In this document: in pieces, positions 21,452 to 31,327 of the stretch
Numbering within the stretch: the stretch's first letter is position 1
Layout of the letters: each line of letters starts with the position of its first letter
From: Merluccius polli
Lineage: Eukaryota; Chordata; Actinopteri; Gadiformes; Merlucciidae
Length of the DNA stretch: 64,000 nucleotides
Direction: 5' to 3'
NCBI GenBank assembly: GCA_030340625.1
Contig: JAOPHQ010004855.1
Span: forward strand, 186,001 to 250,000
Translations under genes and position numbers: made by a program
Notes under the pieces: generated by a model
Database searches by the model: none
What the model saw: the letters and a program-made list of their open reading frames with translations, nothing else
Told to the model about the DNA's origin: nothing

Positions 21452-22350
21452 GTTAGGAGCTAGTCAACGCCAGCTTTTATATTGAATGGGCGGACGTTTA
21501 GGCAACCAGATGATGTTGTTTACACTCTGCGTGTGGCTTGTCTCTCCCGTATCACTGGTGATACGCTCGCACGTGTTCTACAAAACATAAAACAACTTCT
21601 GAACCGTTTATGATAGAGACAAGCTGTAAAAAGCATCTGAATCGCGGGATTTTCCACTTTCCAAGGGTCATTGAATGGTGCCTCTATGACAAGAAGGGGC
21701 CGTATTGGGTGCGTTTTATCACGTGGTACGGGAGCAGACGTCCGCTGACTCACGGAAGTGATTTTAGAATTTATTTTATTTTATATTGGGTATTGTTGGA
21801 ACATCAGTGCTTAATAAATGTTTTCATAATTTTGTAATAGCTAGATTTATTCAGTGAAGCATGAATATTGCAGTTGCAATGCCTTTATTTTAGTGAGCAA
21901 GTACACAGTCTGTTAATAACAGATGACCTTTGTCAAGTAAAACAGACAGACCGCTCTGATCAGAGGTGCACAGAGGAACTATGCAGGATATTTAGCTTAT
22001 GGTTAATTTCTACCTTCATTAAAGAGCTTCAGACCAATTGTGATGTTAGATAAATGACTTGTAACTTGTTAGTTGTTAGGGATTTTGGAGGCTCCACATC
22101 ATGGCTTAAAACCAAACCTCCATGATCAGAGCCTTGGTCCCAGTGTCACAGCTCTCGTTTCTGCGGCACAGCGAGTCCGCACCCTGTAAAGCATAATCTC
22201 TTGTTTATGAGGTTGTTTATGAGGTTAACATGAAGATAACAACCTCTGAACTATGCATTATCCCTTATGTATTTGTCTTCCCAGGTACATGTCTGATAAT
22301 TTATTTTGTGTATGTTTTTTTGTTTTGTTTTGTTCTTATTTCTGTTGCAG
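21452..22350. other. Unannotated CACTA interior, possible promoter region
   Basis: Lies upstream of the CACTA genes. No coding frame is convincing. It ends with a polypyrimidine tract and CAG (22331-22350) resembling a splice acceptor. Confidence 0.35.
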
Positions 22351-22473
22351 GCAGAGTGTGTATGTGGACCCTCACTATTTGCCGTCTTCAGTTCCTCTCA
22401 TCTGTCCTCCACAAGCAGAGACTCACTGACCACTGGGGCTGACACACCCACCCACGCCCCGTGTATCCTACAG
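22351..22473 (+). other. Possible non-coding exon of the CACTA gene
   Basis: Preceded by TTATTTCTGTTGCAG and followed by ACAG|GTATCT, so it has good acceptor and donor sequences. Two of three frames are closed and the open one does not connect in phase to the next exon. If real it is 5' untranslated. Confidence 0.3.
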
Positions 22474-22545
22474 GTATCTAAGTTTTCTAAATAAAATAAA
22501 TCACATTGACCTTAAAGATGTAGTTACCTTAACCAAAGTCCTCAG

Positions 22546-23062
22546 TTATGGGAAAATTAACTGGAAATGCAAGTTGTGCAACTTCACAACATCAAAAAGA
22601 TTAGACCTGCTGAAACACAGCAGGCTAATACATGGGCATTTTGGTCGAGTCCACTCCATACCCTGCCTCTATGCAGATTGTCCTTGCACCTTAAAGACAT
22701 GGGGTGCATTAAGGACACATTTGTCAAGGCATCATTCTCAGTCAACCCAGCCAGGCAACATCCTTTCGTTCACATGCATTGTCTGTAATTCATGCTCTGT
22801 TGACAATGAGAGGCAATTTTTTGAACATCTTGGTAGCCATCTAAAAAAGTTTGAAACTGTGCCATGTGTTTTTGAGGGTTGTGATTACAAGACCAACAAA
22901 TATACAACATTCCACAGCCACAAGAGTAGAAAACACAACCCGCATGCATTGGAAGATTTCAAGACCAATGTTCTTCATCAACACCAAAACAACCCGAACG
23001 AAGAAAGTGATTTTGTTGAGGATGAAAACGATTGTGGCTCTGTCCTCATACCTGCAAACTAG
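22546..23062 (+). CDS. C2H2 zinc-finger exon of the CACTA element
   Basis: The frame begins after a possible acceptor (CCTCAG at 22540-22545) and ends at TAG 23060-23062. It reads CKLCNFTTSKRLDLLKH followed by SRLIH, a C2H2 finger, then CLYADC...HLSRHH, CIVCNSCSVDNERQFFEHL and CVFEGCDYKTNKYTTFHSH, i.e. about four C2H2-like units. The C-terminus is acidic (EESDFVEDENDC). I associate this finger protein with the DNA-binding part of large fish CACTA-like transposons, encoded just upstream of the transposase. No stop interrupts it. There is no in-frame ATG ahead of the first finger, so an upstream exon must supply the start. It could also be a fused N-terminal part of the transposase. Confidence 0.65.
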
Positions 23063-23508
23063 TCACCTTTCAGCGAAATTCACTGTTTTCAACTCAAAAT
23101 AGGTCATTTACGTGAATCGTGTAGATCCGAAGAGTTTTTTTAAGGGGGGGGGGGGGGGGGGGGGGGGGGGTACTGACCGACCAACCAATCAACCAACCAC
23201 AGACTGTATAATAACCGACTGTATAATGAGCGAGAAACAAGTTTGCTATCTCTTCACAATAAAAAAAAAAAATCTTTGGCCAAATGACTCCACGTTCCAC
23301 GTTCAGGGCTGATAGCGTTCCGGTACCACGCCGGAATTCCGGCGTACCGACGTGTCTGTGAAAAAAAAAAAAATCAGGTTCGCGTTCGCGTGGTCTGACA
23401 TCGTCCATCGTAATGGCTGTTAGTTATTACCTAAAAACTTTGCAGGGATTGCTCTGTAAATAAATTGAAAATATAACTAATGGTCCATATAAAGTGCTGT
23501 AAGTTAAC

Positions 23509-23876
23509 TAGGGCTGCCCCCTAATTGTCGGCTTAGCCGATCGACGGGGGTTTAGTCGAATACGTTTTCATTAGTCGAGCAAAAAGTAAAACATAAAAAT
23601 AAGAAGGCATGAGCATCGCAAACCGAATACATCCGTGGTCACAACAAGCCCTGATTTAACTCATCGCTGCAGGCATACTGACCAATACACCTGGGCAGGT
23701 AAACACCTGGGCAGGTAGACACCGCTAGACACACGGGACTCATACCGGTGATCGCGGCTTTAGTTCGCCGTGTCTGATCGCTGTAATTTGGAGCGTGAAT
23801 ATCTGTTGAATATCTAATATCTGTCTAACTTTAAAAAACACTTTTGTATTGTTTAAGACGATAGTCGCACATCCCT
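23509..23876. mobile_element. hAT-like element, related to 39039-40096
   Basis: Begins TAGGGCTGCCCCCTAATTG and ends AGTCGCACATCCCT. The interior GATCGCTGTAATTTGGAGCG...AATATCTAATATCTGTCTAACT recurs in related form near 34935-34985 and 39680-39715. The flanking duplication is not clear. Confidence 0.55.
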
Positions 23877-24701
23877 CGTAACTATGCCGTGAAGGTGAAC
23901 CCTCCCGGACTCCGCTATTAACATGAACCGCTCCGCCGGAGGAGCCGCACATCCACACGCACCGGACTGCGGTCAAGACAGCCGTCTCTCGGTTTCGCGT
24001 GGTCAAGCCAGCCGCTCCATCATTTTCAAGTGTGCCTTTATTGCCGACTTTATGGCAAATACTTTGAGACAACTGGGAAAGTCAGCGCTAGCTTACTGCA
24101 GCGTGTGGAAACTTCCGGTTTTCAAAATAAAACGTGGGTATTAAATGTATTAAACGTTTATTTAAAAAATATGAAGAATGTTAAGATTTAATTTTTAAAA
24201 AAAAGAAGAAACAAAAAGAAAGTAAGAGTTGTGTCTCACAAAACAAATATGATCCTGCACTGATTTTGAGCCAATAGCTCACATCACCTGGAAGGATTGC
24301 TCATATTTACATGATGAAATGTATTGGCAGGGATGGATTACTGAACAGGCCTACCAGGTCCAGGGTCCCAAGAGCTCTGGTGCTCTACACAAAGATGCTA
24401 CTGTAATATAGGCTTATATTTGGTTTGTTCATCTCATGCCTGAATGTTGTCAATTTATTTCCACAAAATTCACCAGAATCTTTTCAATCTATCATTTAAG
24501 GGACTATTTATCCAAATTGTCTTCCAGGGGAGCATACCCCTGGATCCCGCTTGACAATTATGTTGATCAGGGCATATATCTTGGCTTAGGGGCCCGCTTA
24601 CCTCCCAGAAAAAAAAAAGTTCAGGCTCAGGATTTTTTTCTACTATCACCCCTGCACGTTACACGACCACCAATCGTAATCAAGATAAACCACAGCGCTA
24701 G

Positions 24702-24905
24702 GGTGGCCATTCGTCCGGCTTTAGGCCGGACTGACCGGTTTTTCAAAGCCCTGTCTGGCGTCCGGGGCAGCATCAAGCCGGACGCGTATTTGTCCTCCTT
24801 TTTGAGACAACCCCCGCTGGTCATAGGTCCGCCCGCCGGTCATAGGTCCCCCCCCCCTCGTCGGCCGTAGGTCCGAGACTGTTACGATCGCACGCACCCC
24901 CCCCC
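24702..24905. repeat. Fragment with AGGGTGGCCATTCGTCCGG end and C-tracts
   Basis: Inverse of the 14720-14773 end, followed by GGTCATAGGTCC repeats and poly-C tracts. It is the reverse complement of the G-tract minisatellite seen in the hAT element at 14.5 kb. Confidence 0.55.
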
Positions 24906-25118
24906 ACCGCGACGCCCGTTAACTGACCAGTTTATGGGTTAATAAATGTGCCATTTTTACTATAAGAAAATGTTGTCTTTTCCCTTTATTTTCTTCTGGG
25001 AGTACACCAGAATGCTTTATTTACATGTTAAAATAGCAAAATTTGGCTGGGGGGGATGCCCCCAGACCCCGCTACAACGGTTTAGTTTGTCACCTTTTTC
25101 AACCCTTATGAGTTTGCA

Positions 25119-25820
25119 GGTATGGTCCTTGAGGAGGATGAAGACTTACACAAAATTATTACTGAGAGAGTCGGGTTGCTCCTCCTGAAAATGGAGAGCA
25201 TTTTCAATGTCTCCAATTCATGCATTGACGATCTAGTAGAGGAACTTCATTTCCTTACAGCTACTGCATCTGGCCCTGTCATTAAAGAGATAATTCTGAG
25301 CACTTTGAGAAAACATGGCTGTACATTTGAAGACTCAGTGATATCAGAACTGGTCAAGGACCTTTGCCGGCTAAGCCCTGTCTGTGCTGCTTTACAAGTG
25401 GATGGGCCTTTAAGCAGTCAGTTCAGGAGAGAGCAATTTAGAAAGGAGCATCTCTCATCGACTGAACCAGTTGAGTACATTCTTGATAGAACAGAGAAAA
25501 AAACATTTCAGTATGTACCGATCCTCCCATTATTATCTCAACTTGTGGACAACAGACACATTCAAAACACAATATTACAAAACAAAAGGCCATCTGATGT
25601 CTCTTCTGGATACAAATCATTTAATGATGGATCTTTACTGAGAGAAAACAGCTTTTTATGTGAAGATGAACTTAAACTCCCACTCATCCTTTATATAGAT
25701 GACTTTGAGATATGCAACCCTCTGGGGACATCCCGCAAAAAGCATAAAGTCACAGCTGTGTACTGGGTGTTTGCAGACATACCTGCCACATTGAGATCTA
25801 CACTGACTTGTCATGTCTGA
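25119..25820 (+). pseudogene. CACTA transposase, N-terminal part
   Basis: After an acceptor-like GAGTTTGCAG the frame reads MVLEEDEDLHKIITERVGLL, KMESIFNVSNSCIDDLVEEL and ends YIDDFEICNPLGTSRKKHK, VTAVYWVFADIP and a stop at 25818-25820. The DDFEICNPLG segment is the first catalytic-aspartate region of the tnp2-like (CMC/EnSpm) transposase family. After the ADIP segment the frame ends, whereas relatives that I know continue for roughly 100 residues with the second aspartate before the part encoded next. The following frame begins at once, so this is an internal deletion with frameshift rather than a clean intron. It presumably cannot cut DNA. Confidence 0.75.
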
Positions 25821-26953
25821 TCTTGCAGAAGCTCACCACTGTGGAGTTAAAAGACAGTGTCCCATCTCAGACCGACTCAGTCACTTTCATGCTACATCAG
25901 GTTATCCCCCTGATGCTTTGCATGATTTGCTTGAAGGGATTGTACCTGTGGAAATATCACTCTGTCTTGATGTGTTAATCAGGAAGAAATACATCTCTCT
26001 TCAGGAGCTCAACCATTCCATCCGTTGCTTTCCTTACAAATGGAGTGACAAAACAAACTGTCCACAACCTATTGCCCCAATTTTCAAGTCACGAAAAAGT
26101 GTAGGAGGTAACGCACATGAAAACTGGTGTTTGTTGAGAATGATACCACACGTGATTGGTGACAAAGTCCCAGAAGATGAGCCTGCTTGGGAGGTTTTGA
26201 TGACCCTGAAAGATGTTGTTGAGCTTGTCATGGCTCCTCTCCACACAGATGAGACAATAGGATACATGCAAAGTAAGATCTCAGAACACCGTTACAGATA
26301 TTGTGAAGTGTTCCCAGAGGAGAAAGTGAGACCAAAACATCACTTTCTCGAGCATTACCCTTTGCTTACAACTGTTTACGGGCCACTTGTACATTTCTGG
26401 ACTATGCGGTTTGAGGCCAAACATCGATTCTTTAAAAGGATTGTGAGGCAGACTGGGTGTTTTAGAAACATTCTCATGACAATGGCAAGAAAACACCAAT
26501 CGATGATTGCATATCATACCCACAATTGCAACAACCAAAGGCCAGCACTGTCAGTGTCCCATAAGACTCAAGTGGCAGTCGATGTTCTAAAGGACAGCAT
26601 TAAGGAGTCCTTTGCAAGGAAGTTCCTAGGGGAAGAGTTTGTGAACATGACAAATAAAGCAACCATTTTAGGCACAGACTATAATATTGGCATGATGCTG
26701 CCATTTGGCTCAACAGGAGGCCTACCTGACTTTGGAGAAATCCAGCAAATAATCATTGTGCACGAAACTCCTGTCTTTGTTCTGAAGTTGCTTAGTGGCT
26801 GGTACTGTGAACACCTGAGGAGTTTCAAAGTAGAGCCAACAGGAGAGACAGAAATCCTTAAACATTCTGAATTGAAAGAAACATACCCCTTAGCTGCATA
26901 CAATACAGCAGATGGCTGTATGGTGTCCCTTAAACACTTCATTTGCACATCAG
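25813..26953 (+). pseudogene. CACTA transposase, C-terminal part
   Basis: A 381-codon frame, offset from the preceding one, reads HCGVKRQCPISDRLSHFH, SGYPPDALHDLLEGIVPVE, FPYKWSDK, GGNAHENWCLLRMIP and KHHFLEHYPLL, then VHFWTMRFEAKHRFFKR and a C-terminal tail. These are conserved blocks of the tnp2-like CACTA transposase, including the FEAKH region that carries the acidic catalytic residue in my recollection of the family. It could end at TAA 26956-26958, but CAGA|GTAAGT at 26953 is a strong splice donor with a good acceptor at 27357. The stretch is uninterrupted for 1.1 kb despite the deletion upstream, so loss of function is fairly recent. Confidence 0.78.
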
Positions 26954-26958
26954 AGTAA

Positions 26959-27357
26959 GTGTAATGGGTTGATTATTTCTGTTATCATATCAAATGTGTG
27001 TGCACTTTTCAAGTACAGTTATTGAAAAAAAAAATACTTCACCAAAAACTATTTGACCAGACATCCTGTCTTATTTATTTATTGTAATGTTTATTTAACA
27101 GGGACAATACATACAACATTGCCTCTCCTCTCCTCTCTCCCCTCTCCTCTCTTCTCCTCTCCTCTCCTTCTTTCCCCATCTCCCTCTTCTTAAAATAATA
27201 ATGACAATCAAAGATTATTCGTTCAAACTTCCACTGAACTAAATCTCCATCTATTTCTTTGGCAGAAGAATATTGAAGCAAACCTATGCAAGTAAGCTCT
27301 ATTAACTATTAATAACATGTCTCTTTTTATTTATTTTCTTTGTCTCTCTCTCTACAG
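26959..27357. other. Intron-like spacer between transposase and SAMD3-like gene
   Basis: Contains a fish repeat fragment (TGTTTATTTAACAGGGACAA at 27088) and a CTCTCC-rich tract (27120-27170). It ends with TTTGTCTCTCTCTCTACAG, an excellent splice acceptor. Confidence 0.5.
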
Positions 27358-28431
27358 CTGAGGAAACACACACCAAACAACAATGGCGGTCCAGTTAAGA
27401 GTCATTTTAGAAGAACACAGCATTCAAAAGTTGACACTTCCAACAGGAATTCCTAATACGGTGGAAGATCTTGTTGCCATAGTTACTGAAACTTTCCAAT
27501 TGCATGGGGAAGTTGGACTACTATACCAAGACAAAGACTTTGACAATCACTTTTTCAGTGTCACCTCAACTGCTGACTTGTACAACAAGGCCACTGTTAA
27601 AGTGATCCTAAAAGAGCCGATCTTCACCCTTGACCTACAACCAGTATATGAATCATCTACATTGAGCTCTCCGAGTTCAGTGAGCACTTATCCTGCAAGT
27701 AATACTGAAACAGACATCTGCCCTGCGAATGATGATGCATCCTCACAGGTGTCCGACTGCGCATCATCAAGTTCCAGGGACACCATTATTCTCCCTGATT
27801 CATGTCGCCCTGCTGCATGGCCAGTACCATTTCAAGTACCAGAGTTTTCCCGAGACATAGAACTAATCCTCGCAGAGGCAAACAAATCATATCATGCCAC
27901 TGGAAGACACTTCATGGATGCAAGTGTTAAATCCGCAATAATGCAAGACCTTGCTAAAGTAATTTTTTCTTACACTGCATACCCAACCAGTCAGCAGGTC
28001 CCATCAGTGGCTGAGGCCTTAGTTTCCAAGTTTCCTTGTCTTAAGGAGCCGGGATCATTTGCGGGCTTATATGGCTGGCAGCAGCGAATAAAATACAAGA
28101 TGCACAATTATCGTGCCAAGCTAAGATCTCGAAAATATTCGTACCCAGAAATTGAAATCAACACCTTAAGAAGGAAGCATCCAGCTGACGCAGTGCCATC
28201 AAAAAATGTAAAAAAGCCCAAAAGAGCGGAAGTCAACTACCTCCCTCCGCACCCTACTGGCCAAAGCCAAGAGACCCTGGAAAAAGAGAGGCTTGAATTA
28301 TTGAGTGAAATAACAAAGAAAAACAACGGCACGATAATTGCAGATAAAATGAATAAAACCTTCTCAAGCAGAAGAGTTGAAGTGGTCAGCCTCAGTCCCT
28401 CTGTGGGTATGCTTAAAGAAAGATGGCTCAG
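27358..28431 (+). CDS. PB1/SAMD3-like accessory protein of the CACTA element, exon 1
   Basis: The coding frame starts at ATG 27383. Residues 1-75 (MAVQLRVILEEH, LPTGIPNTVEDLVAIV, FQLHGEVGLLYQDKDFDN) look like a ubiquitin-fold PB1-type domain, a protein-interaction module. A serine-rich linker follows, then WPVPFQVPEFSRDIELIL and a conserved helical block (SVAEALVSKFPCLKEPG, YGWQQRIKYKMHNYRAKLRS). This combination is what fish genome annotations usually call sterile alpha motif domain-containing protein 3-like. Genes of this type recur beside CACTA-like transposases. The exon ends GGCTCAG|GTGAGA at 28431. That donor is out of phase with the next exon by one step, so a small indel or a different donor must exist. 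Confidence 0.7.
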
Positions 28432-28617
28432 GTGAGAATGTCTGATAATTTTTCCTTCCCACCAGGAAACATTCATGTGATTACTTTGAGATCTGGTCTG
28501 TCATCTAAAATTTCATTTTTTGTCCTTTTACTGACTAGATCAAGGAAGAGTTCAGACGTATCACGACAGTTTCCTTGGAGGAGACATTCATGCTGAAGCT
28601 TGATGAGTACACACCAG

Positions 28618-29481
28618 GGGCCTCATTTATAAAACTCTGCGTGAAACCCTCCGTAGACCATTGCGTACGCCCAAACCTCAGAATGTGCGTACGCACAAAA
28701 ACATTCCGATTTATAAAACCTTGCTGCGCACACCTGTACGCACTCTTCTCGTTATAAATACCAACGTGCGTCTAATTTGGCATGCGTGCACGAGCGCTCT
28801 GCTCCTCCCAAGTCCATCCCTTAATAGTCCTTAAAAGGTCAATGCTAATTAATCACTTAATATTTATAAGTAGGAAGGAGCCTTTTCTGACCAATCATTA
28901 GACGGAAAAATGGATGCACCTTTTAAAAAGAAAGCGCGTTTTTCGGATTCGGAGATCGAAGTGCTTCTAAATGAAGTAGACCAACGCAAGTCTATTTTGT
29001 GGCTTATTTATCAAGCTCATTATTTAAATGTTTAAGTGATACAGTTGGTCTGGCCGAGGATTGTGATTTGAAAGGGCTGTAGTGTGTTGAACATAATTTT
29101 GCTTTAATTCATATTTCATAATGGGTGCTTTTCATAAAATAAATATAATGAATAAATAACTCATATGTGGTGCGCAATGTGCGTTGGGTCCGCAATGAGC
29201 TCCGGGGGTTACAGCATCTTCTTCTTTTGGCGTTATTGGCGGTTTGCAAACGCATATAGTGCATTACCGCCACCTTCTTCCTGTGGTCCTCTCCGGAGTT
29301 CACTGTTTGAAAAACTTTGCGGGAGCTTTACTCCAGGGTGAAAGGATGCGTAGAACTGCGCACTCTTTTCCGCAAGGTTTTTTTCTATAAATCACGACGT
29401 TGGCGGTGAAAGATGTGTACGCACATTTCATCCCTGTTTCCGCAACATTTTCGTGCGCAGAGACCTTTATAAATGAGGCCC
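28618..29481. mobile_element. Small Harbinger element in a coding exon (TSD CAG)
   Basis: Ends GGGCCTCATTTATAAA and TTTATAAATGAGGCCC are perfect 16-bp inverted repeats, flanked by CAG at 28615-28617 and 29482-29484. The empty site reads ACACACCAGGTCTTTT. This closely fits the AAAACACCWGGTCTTTT target I recall for zebrafish Harbinger. It keeps the first exon-like part of the Myb gene but no transposase. Confidence 0.9.
28910..29035 (+). pseudogene. Truncated Harbinger Myb-like protein
   Basis: A 41-codon frame, MDAPFKKKARFSDSEIEVLL then NEVDQRKSILW, stops at TAA 29033-29035. The FSDSEIEVLL segment is the first helix of the Harbinger Myb/SANT-like DNA-binding domain. The remaining helices are missing, so it is a remnant of the autonomous parent. 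Confidence 0.65.
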
Positions 29482-29812
29482 CAGGTCTTTTACAGCTTAT
29501 GCGTGCCAGAGGAGGAGCTGCTGGCTCCAAAATGCGCCCTTTGCTGGACACTGTGATTGACGTATGTTATTTTACTTTTTTCACAAATATGTAATTATTG
29601 ATATAAGTTAATTTAAAGTGAAATAATTTGTAAACAATTGCTTTGTTTTGCACAAAGTTGAGCTCCTTACCAACTTAACAAACTGCAGTTTAACATCAAT
29701 CTGTGAAATGTTAAAAAAATGTTTTTGTTTTTAAATAATTTGATCTTAGTGTATGTAAATCACTCACCACTCCACTAACATTTTTTGTTCACTAAATTGT
29801 ATCTCCCTACAG

Positions 29813-29905
29813 ACACAGAGCATTGAGAAAAAAAGGGATGCAGTTGTCTGCTGCCTCATTGACTACCTTGGTGAAAGACAAGAAGATCTTTTCCATGACT
29901 GCCAG
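29813..29905 (+). CDS. SAMD3-like exon 3
   Basis: Bounded by TATCTCCCTACAG and CCAG|GTATGT, exactly 31 codons in phase 0 at both ends. It reads TQSIEKKRDAVVCCLIDYLG and ERQEDLFHDCQ. This continues exon 2 of the PB1/SAMD3-like protein, with no stops. Confidence 0.72.
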
Positions 29906-30021
29906 GTATGTCATATTGATAACAGATGATTGATTAACTCAAGGGATCCTCATGTCTTCCTCTACTCTCCTCTCTTTTCCTCTCTCCTTTCCTCTCCTCT
30001 CTTCTCCTCTCTCCTCTGTCA

Positions 30022-30254
30022 TGGCCGAGGAGGACCCATCAGAGGTATCTATTGTGATTGAGGGAAACAAAGTGATGGAAGGATGTGGAAGCCGAACGAA
30101 GGCATGCGTACTGCTTATGGGACTGATATATTCCCTCAACCTCGAGTACCCAAAGCAGTACACGTTTGAAGCTTTTCAAAAACTGTTCTTGGAACTTGAT
30201 GGGGGAAAACTACAGAAGAAGGTCCACAGCCTCAAAAATAAGCTCATGCAATAG
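30022..30254 (+). CDS. SAMD3-like final exon
   Basis: After a CTCTCC-rich tract (29955-30017) the frame reads EEDPSEVSIVIEGNKVMEGC, then MGLIYSLNLEYPKQYTFEAF and FLELDGGKLQKKVHSLKNKL, ending at TAG 30252-30254. This matches the C-terminal block of SAMD3-like proteins as I know them. The acceptor is unclear because the expected AG has been altered (candidate ATGGCCGAG). 3' untranslated DNA with CTTCTC-rich runs follows to about 30880. Confidence 0.65.
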
Positions 30255-30990
30255 ACTTAGCTAGATGGAGTTGTGATGGAGTGTATATTTTCTTCTCTTC
30301 CCTCTGCTCCACACACATACCCATCCACACCCACAGATACAGACAGACACACAGACACAGAAATATATGAATATTATGTACAAATGGATAAATATATAAG
30401 CTCTCTCAGCCCAGAAACTGAAGAATGTTGGTGTTCATCATTAGCCACAACATTTGAAGCTGTTAGCTTCTAGAGTTCTAAAACGGGTTCATGCACTTTA
30501 TTTTGTGTTTATTTTGCATTTGTTATATAAATGCACCTGGACTGCAGATTTGGTCAGTCACTCAAAACTAAGAGTTTGGATACAAGAAAATCTTCATGTG
30601 ATTGGACACCCCTTGGAGCTCTGCTCTGATCTCCTCACTTCTCATTTCATCTTCTCTTCTCTGCGCTAATCTCCTCACTTCTCCTTTCATCTTCTCTTCT
30701 CCTCTCTTCTCTTCTCTCCTCACTTCTCTTCTCTGCTCTTTCTTCTCTGGATGTCATAAAACAGGAATATGTTGTACAACAGGTTCATTACTTTTACTTA
30801 TGTTGTGTGAAGCTGTTGCACTTCTTTTTGATGATTTTATGGATTAAAAACATTGAAATGATGAACCATCTGAAAGTCTTTTTTTGGGGGATACATCTTA
30901 CCTTCTCTGAATAAGTAATGGTTACTAACTGATATTAATTAACTTTGAATAGTAATTTTCAGGTATTACCTACTAGCAAACAAGAGATAA
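30255..30990. other. CACTA 3' region
   Basis: Low-complexity CTTCTC tracts (30640-30750) and CACAC/CAGACA runs (30305-30360). No gene. Confidence 0.4.
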
Positions 30991-31180
30991 TTTTACCCAA
31001 TTTCAATGGGTAAGTGACTGTTGAATAGATACATAAATGTGAGGTAGATTTTACCCAATTTCAATGAGTAAGTAGCTGTTGAATAGATACATAAACGTGA
31101 GGTAAATTTTACCCAATTTCAATGAGTAAATAGCTATTGAATAGACACATAAATGTGAGGTAAATTTTACCCAATTTATT
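30991..31180. repeat. 58-bp tandem repeat near the CACTA right end
   Basis: TTTTACCCAATTTCAATG starts at 30991, 31049 and 31107, and a partial copy at 31165, a constant 58-bp period. Such subterminal arrays are transposase-binding sites in CACTA elements. Confidence 0.9.
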
Positions 31181-31327
31181 TAAGAATTTCATAGCTTTTT
31201 ATTTCAGTTATTTTATACTCAATATATGGAATTGAATCTACCCCAACAAAGTCAATGCAAATTGTTACCTCCGATTTATTGGGTAAATTCTATAGGTTAT
31301 TTTTACAGTGTACACATAAATGCACTT

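Larger units (their letters stand above)
23063..25118. other. Intron-like region filled with repeat debris
   Basis: Between the C2H2 exon and the transposase. It holds a poly-G run (23143-23170), a hAT-like element (23509-23876), unclassified fragments at 24320-24660 (CAGGGATGGATTACTGAAC start), the 24702-24905 fragment, and a GGGGATGCCCCCAGACCCCG motif near 25053. No gene. Confidence 0.6.
28539..29561 (+). pseudogene. SAMD3-like exon 2, split by a small Harbinger element
   Basis: After the acceptor TTACTGACTAG the frame reads IKEEFRRITTVSLEETFMLK up to 28617. It is interrupted by an 864-bp element and resumes at 29485 with LLQLMRARGG and MRPLLDTVID to a donor (GAC|GTATGT) at 29561. Without the insertion and one copy of its 3-bp duplication the frame is continuous and in phase with exon 3. 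The insertion therefore hit a working exon and disables this copy unless it is spliced around. Confidence 0.75.
13698..31310 (+). mobile_element. CACTA (CMC/EnSpm) DNA transposon, 17.6 kb
   Basis: Left end CACTGTAAAAA at 13698 and right end TTTTTACAGTG at 31310 are perfect 11-bp inverted repeats with a TA on both outer sides (13696-13697, 31311-31312). Subterminal TAACCTAT / ATAGGTTA and GGGTAAAT / ATTTACCC motifs also recur in opposite orientation. The right end has a 58-bp tandem repeat, as expected for CACTA subterminal binding arrays. Plus-strand genes inside are a C2H2 exon, a CACTA-type transposase and a PB1/SAMD3-like gene. Later insertions (hAT with Ty3, hAT fragments, a small Harbinger) account for much of the length. 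A 2-bp duplication is weak evidence alone, but the flanks on both sides are Harbinger DNA. Confidence 0.75.

Noticed and set aside
22546..30254. A host gene rather than a transposon
   Set aside because: Transposase-family motifs and enclosing CACTGTAAAAA ends with subterminal repeats favour a CACTA element, although domestication of single exons cannot be excluded.
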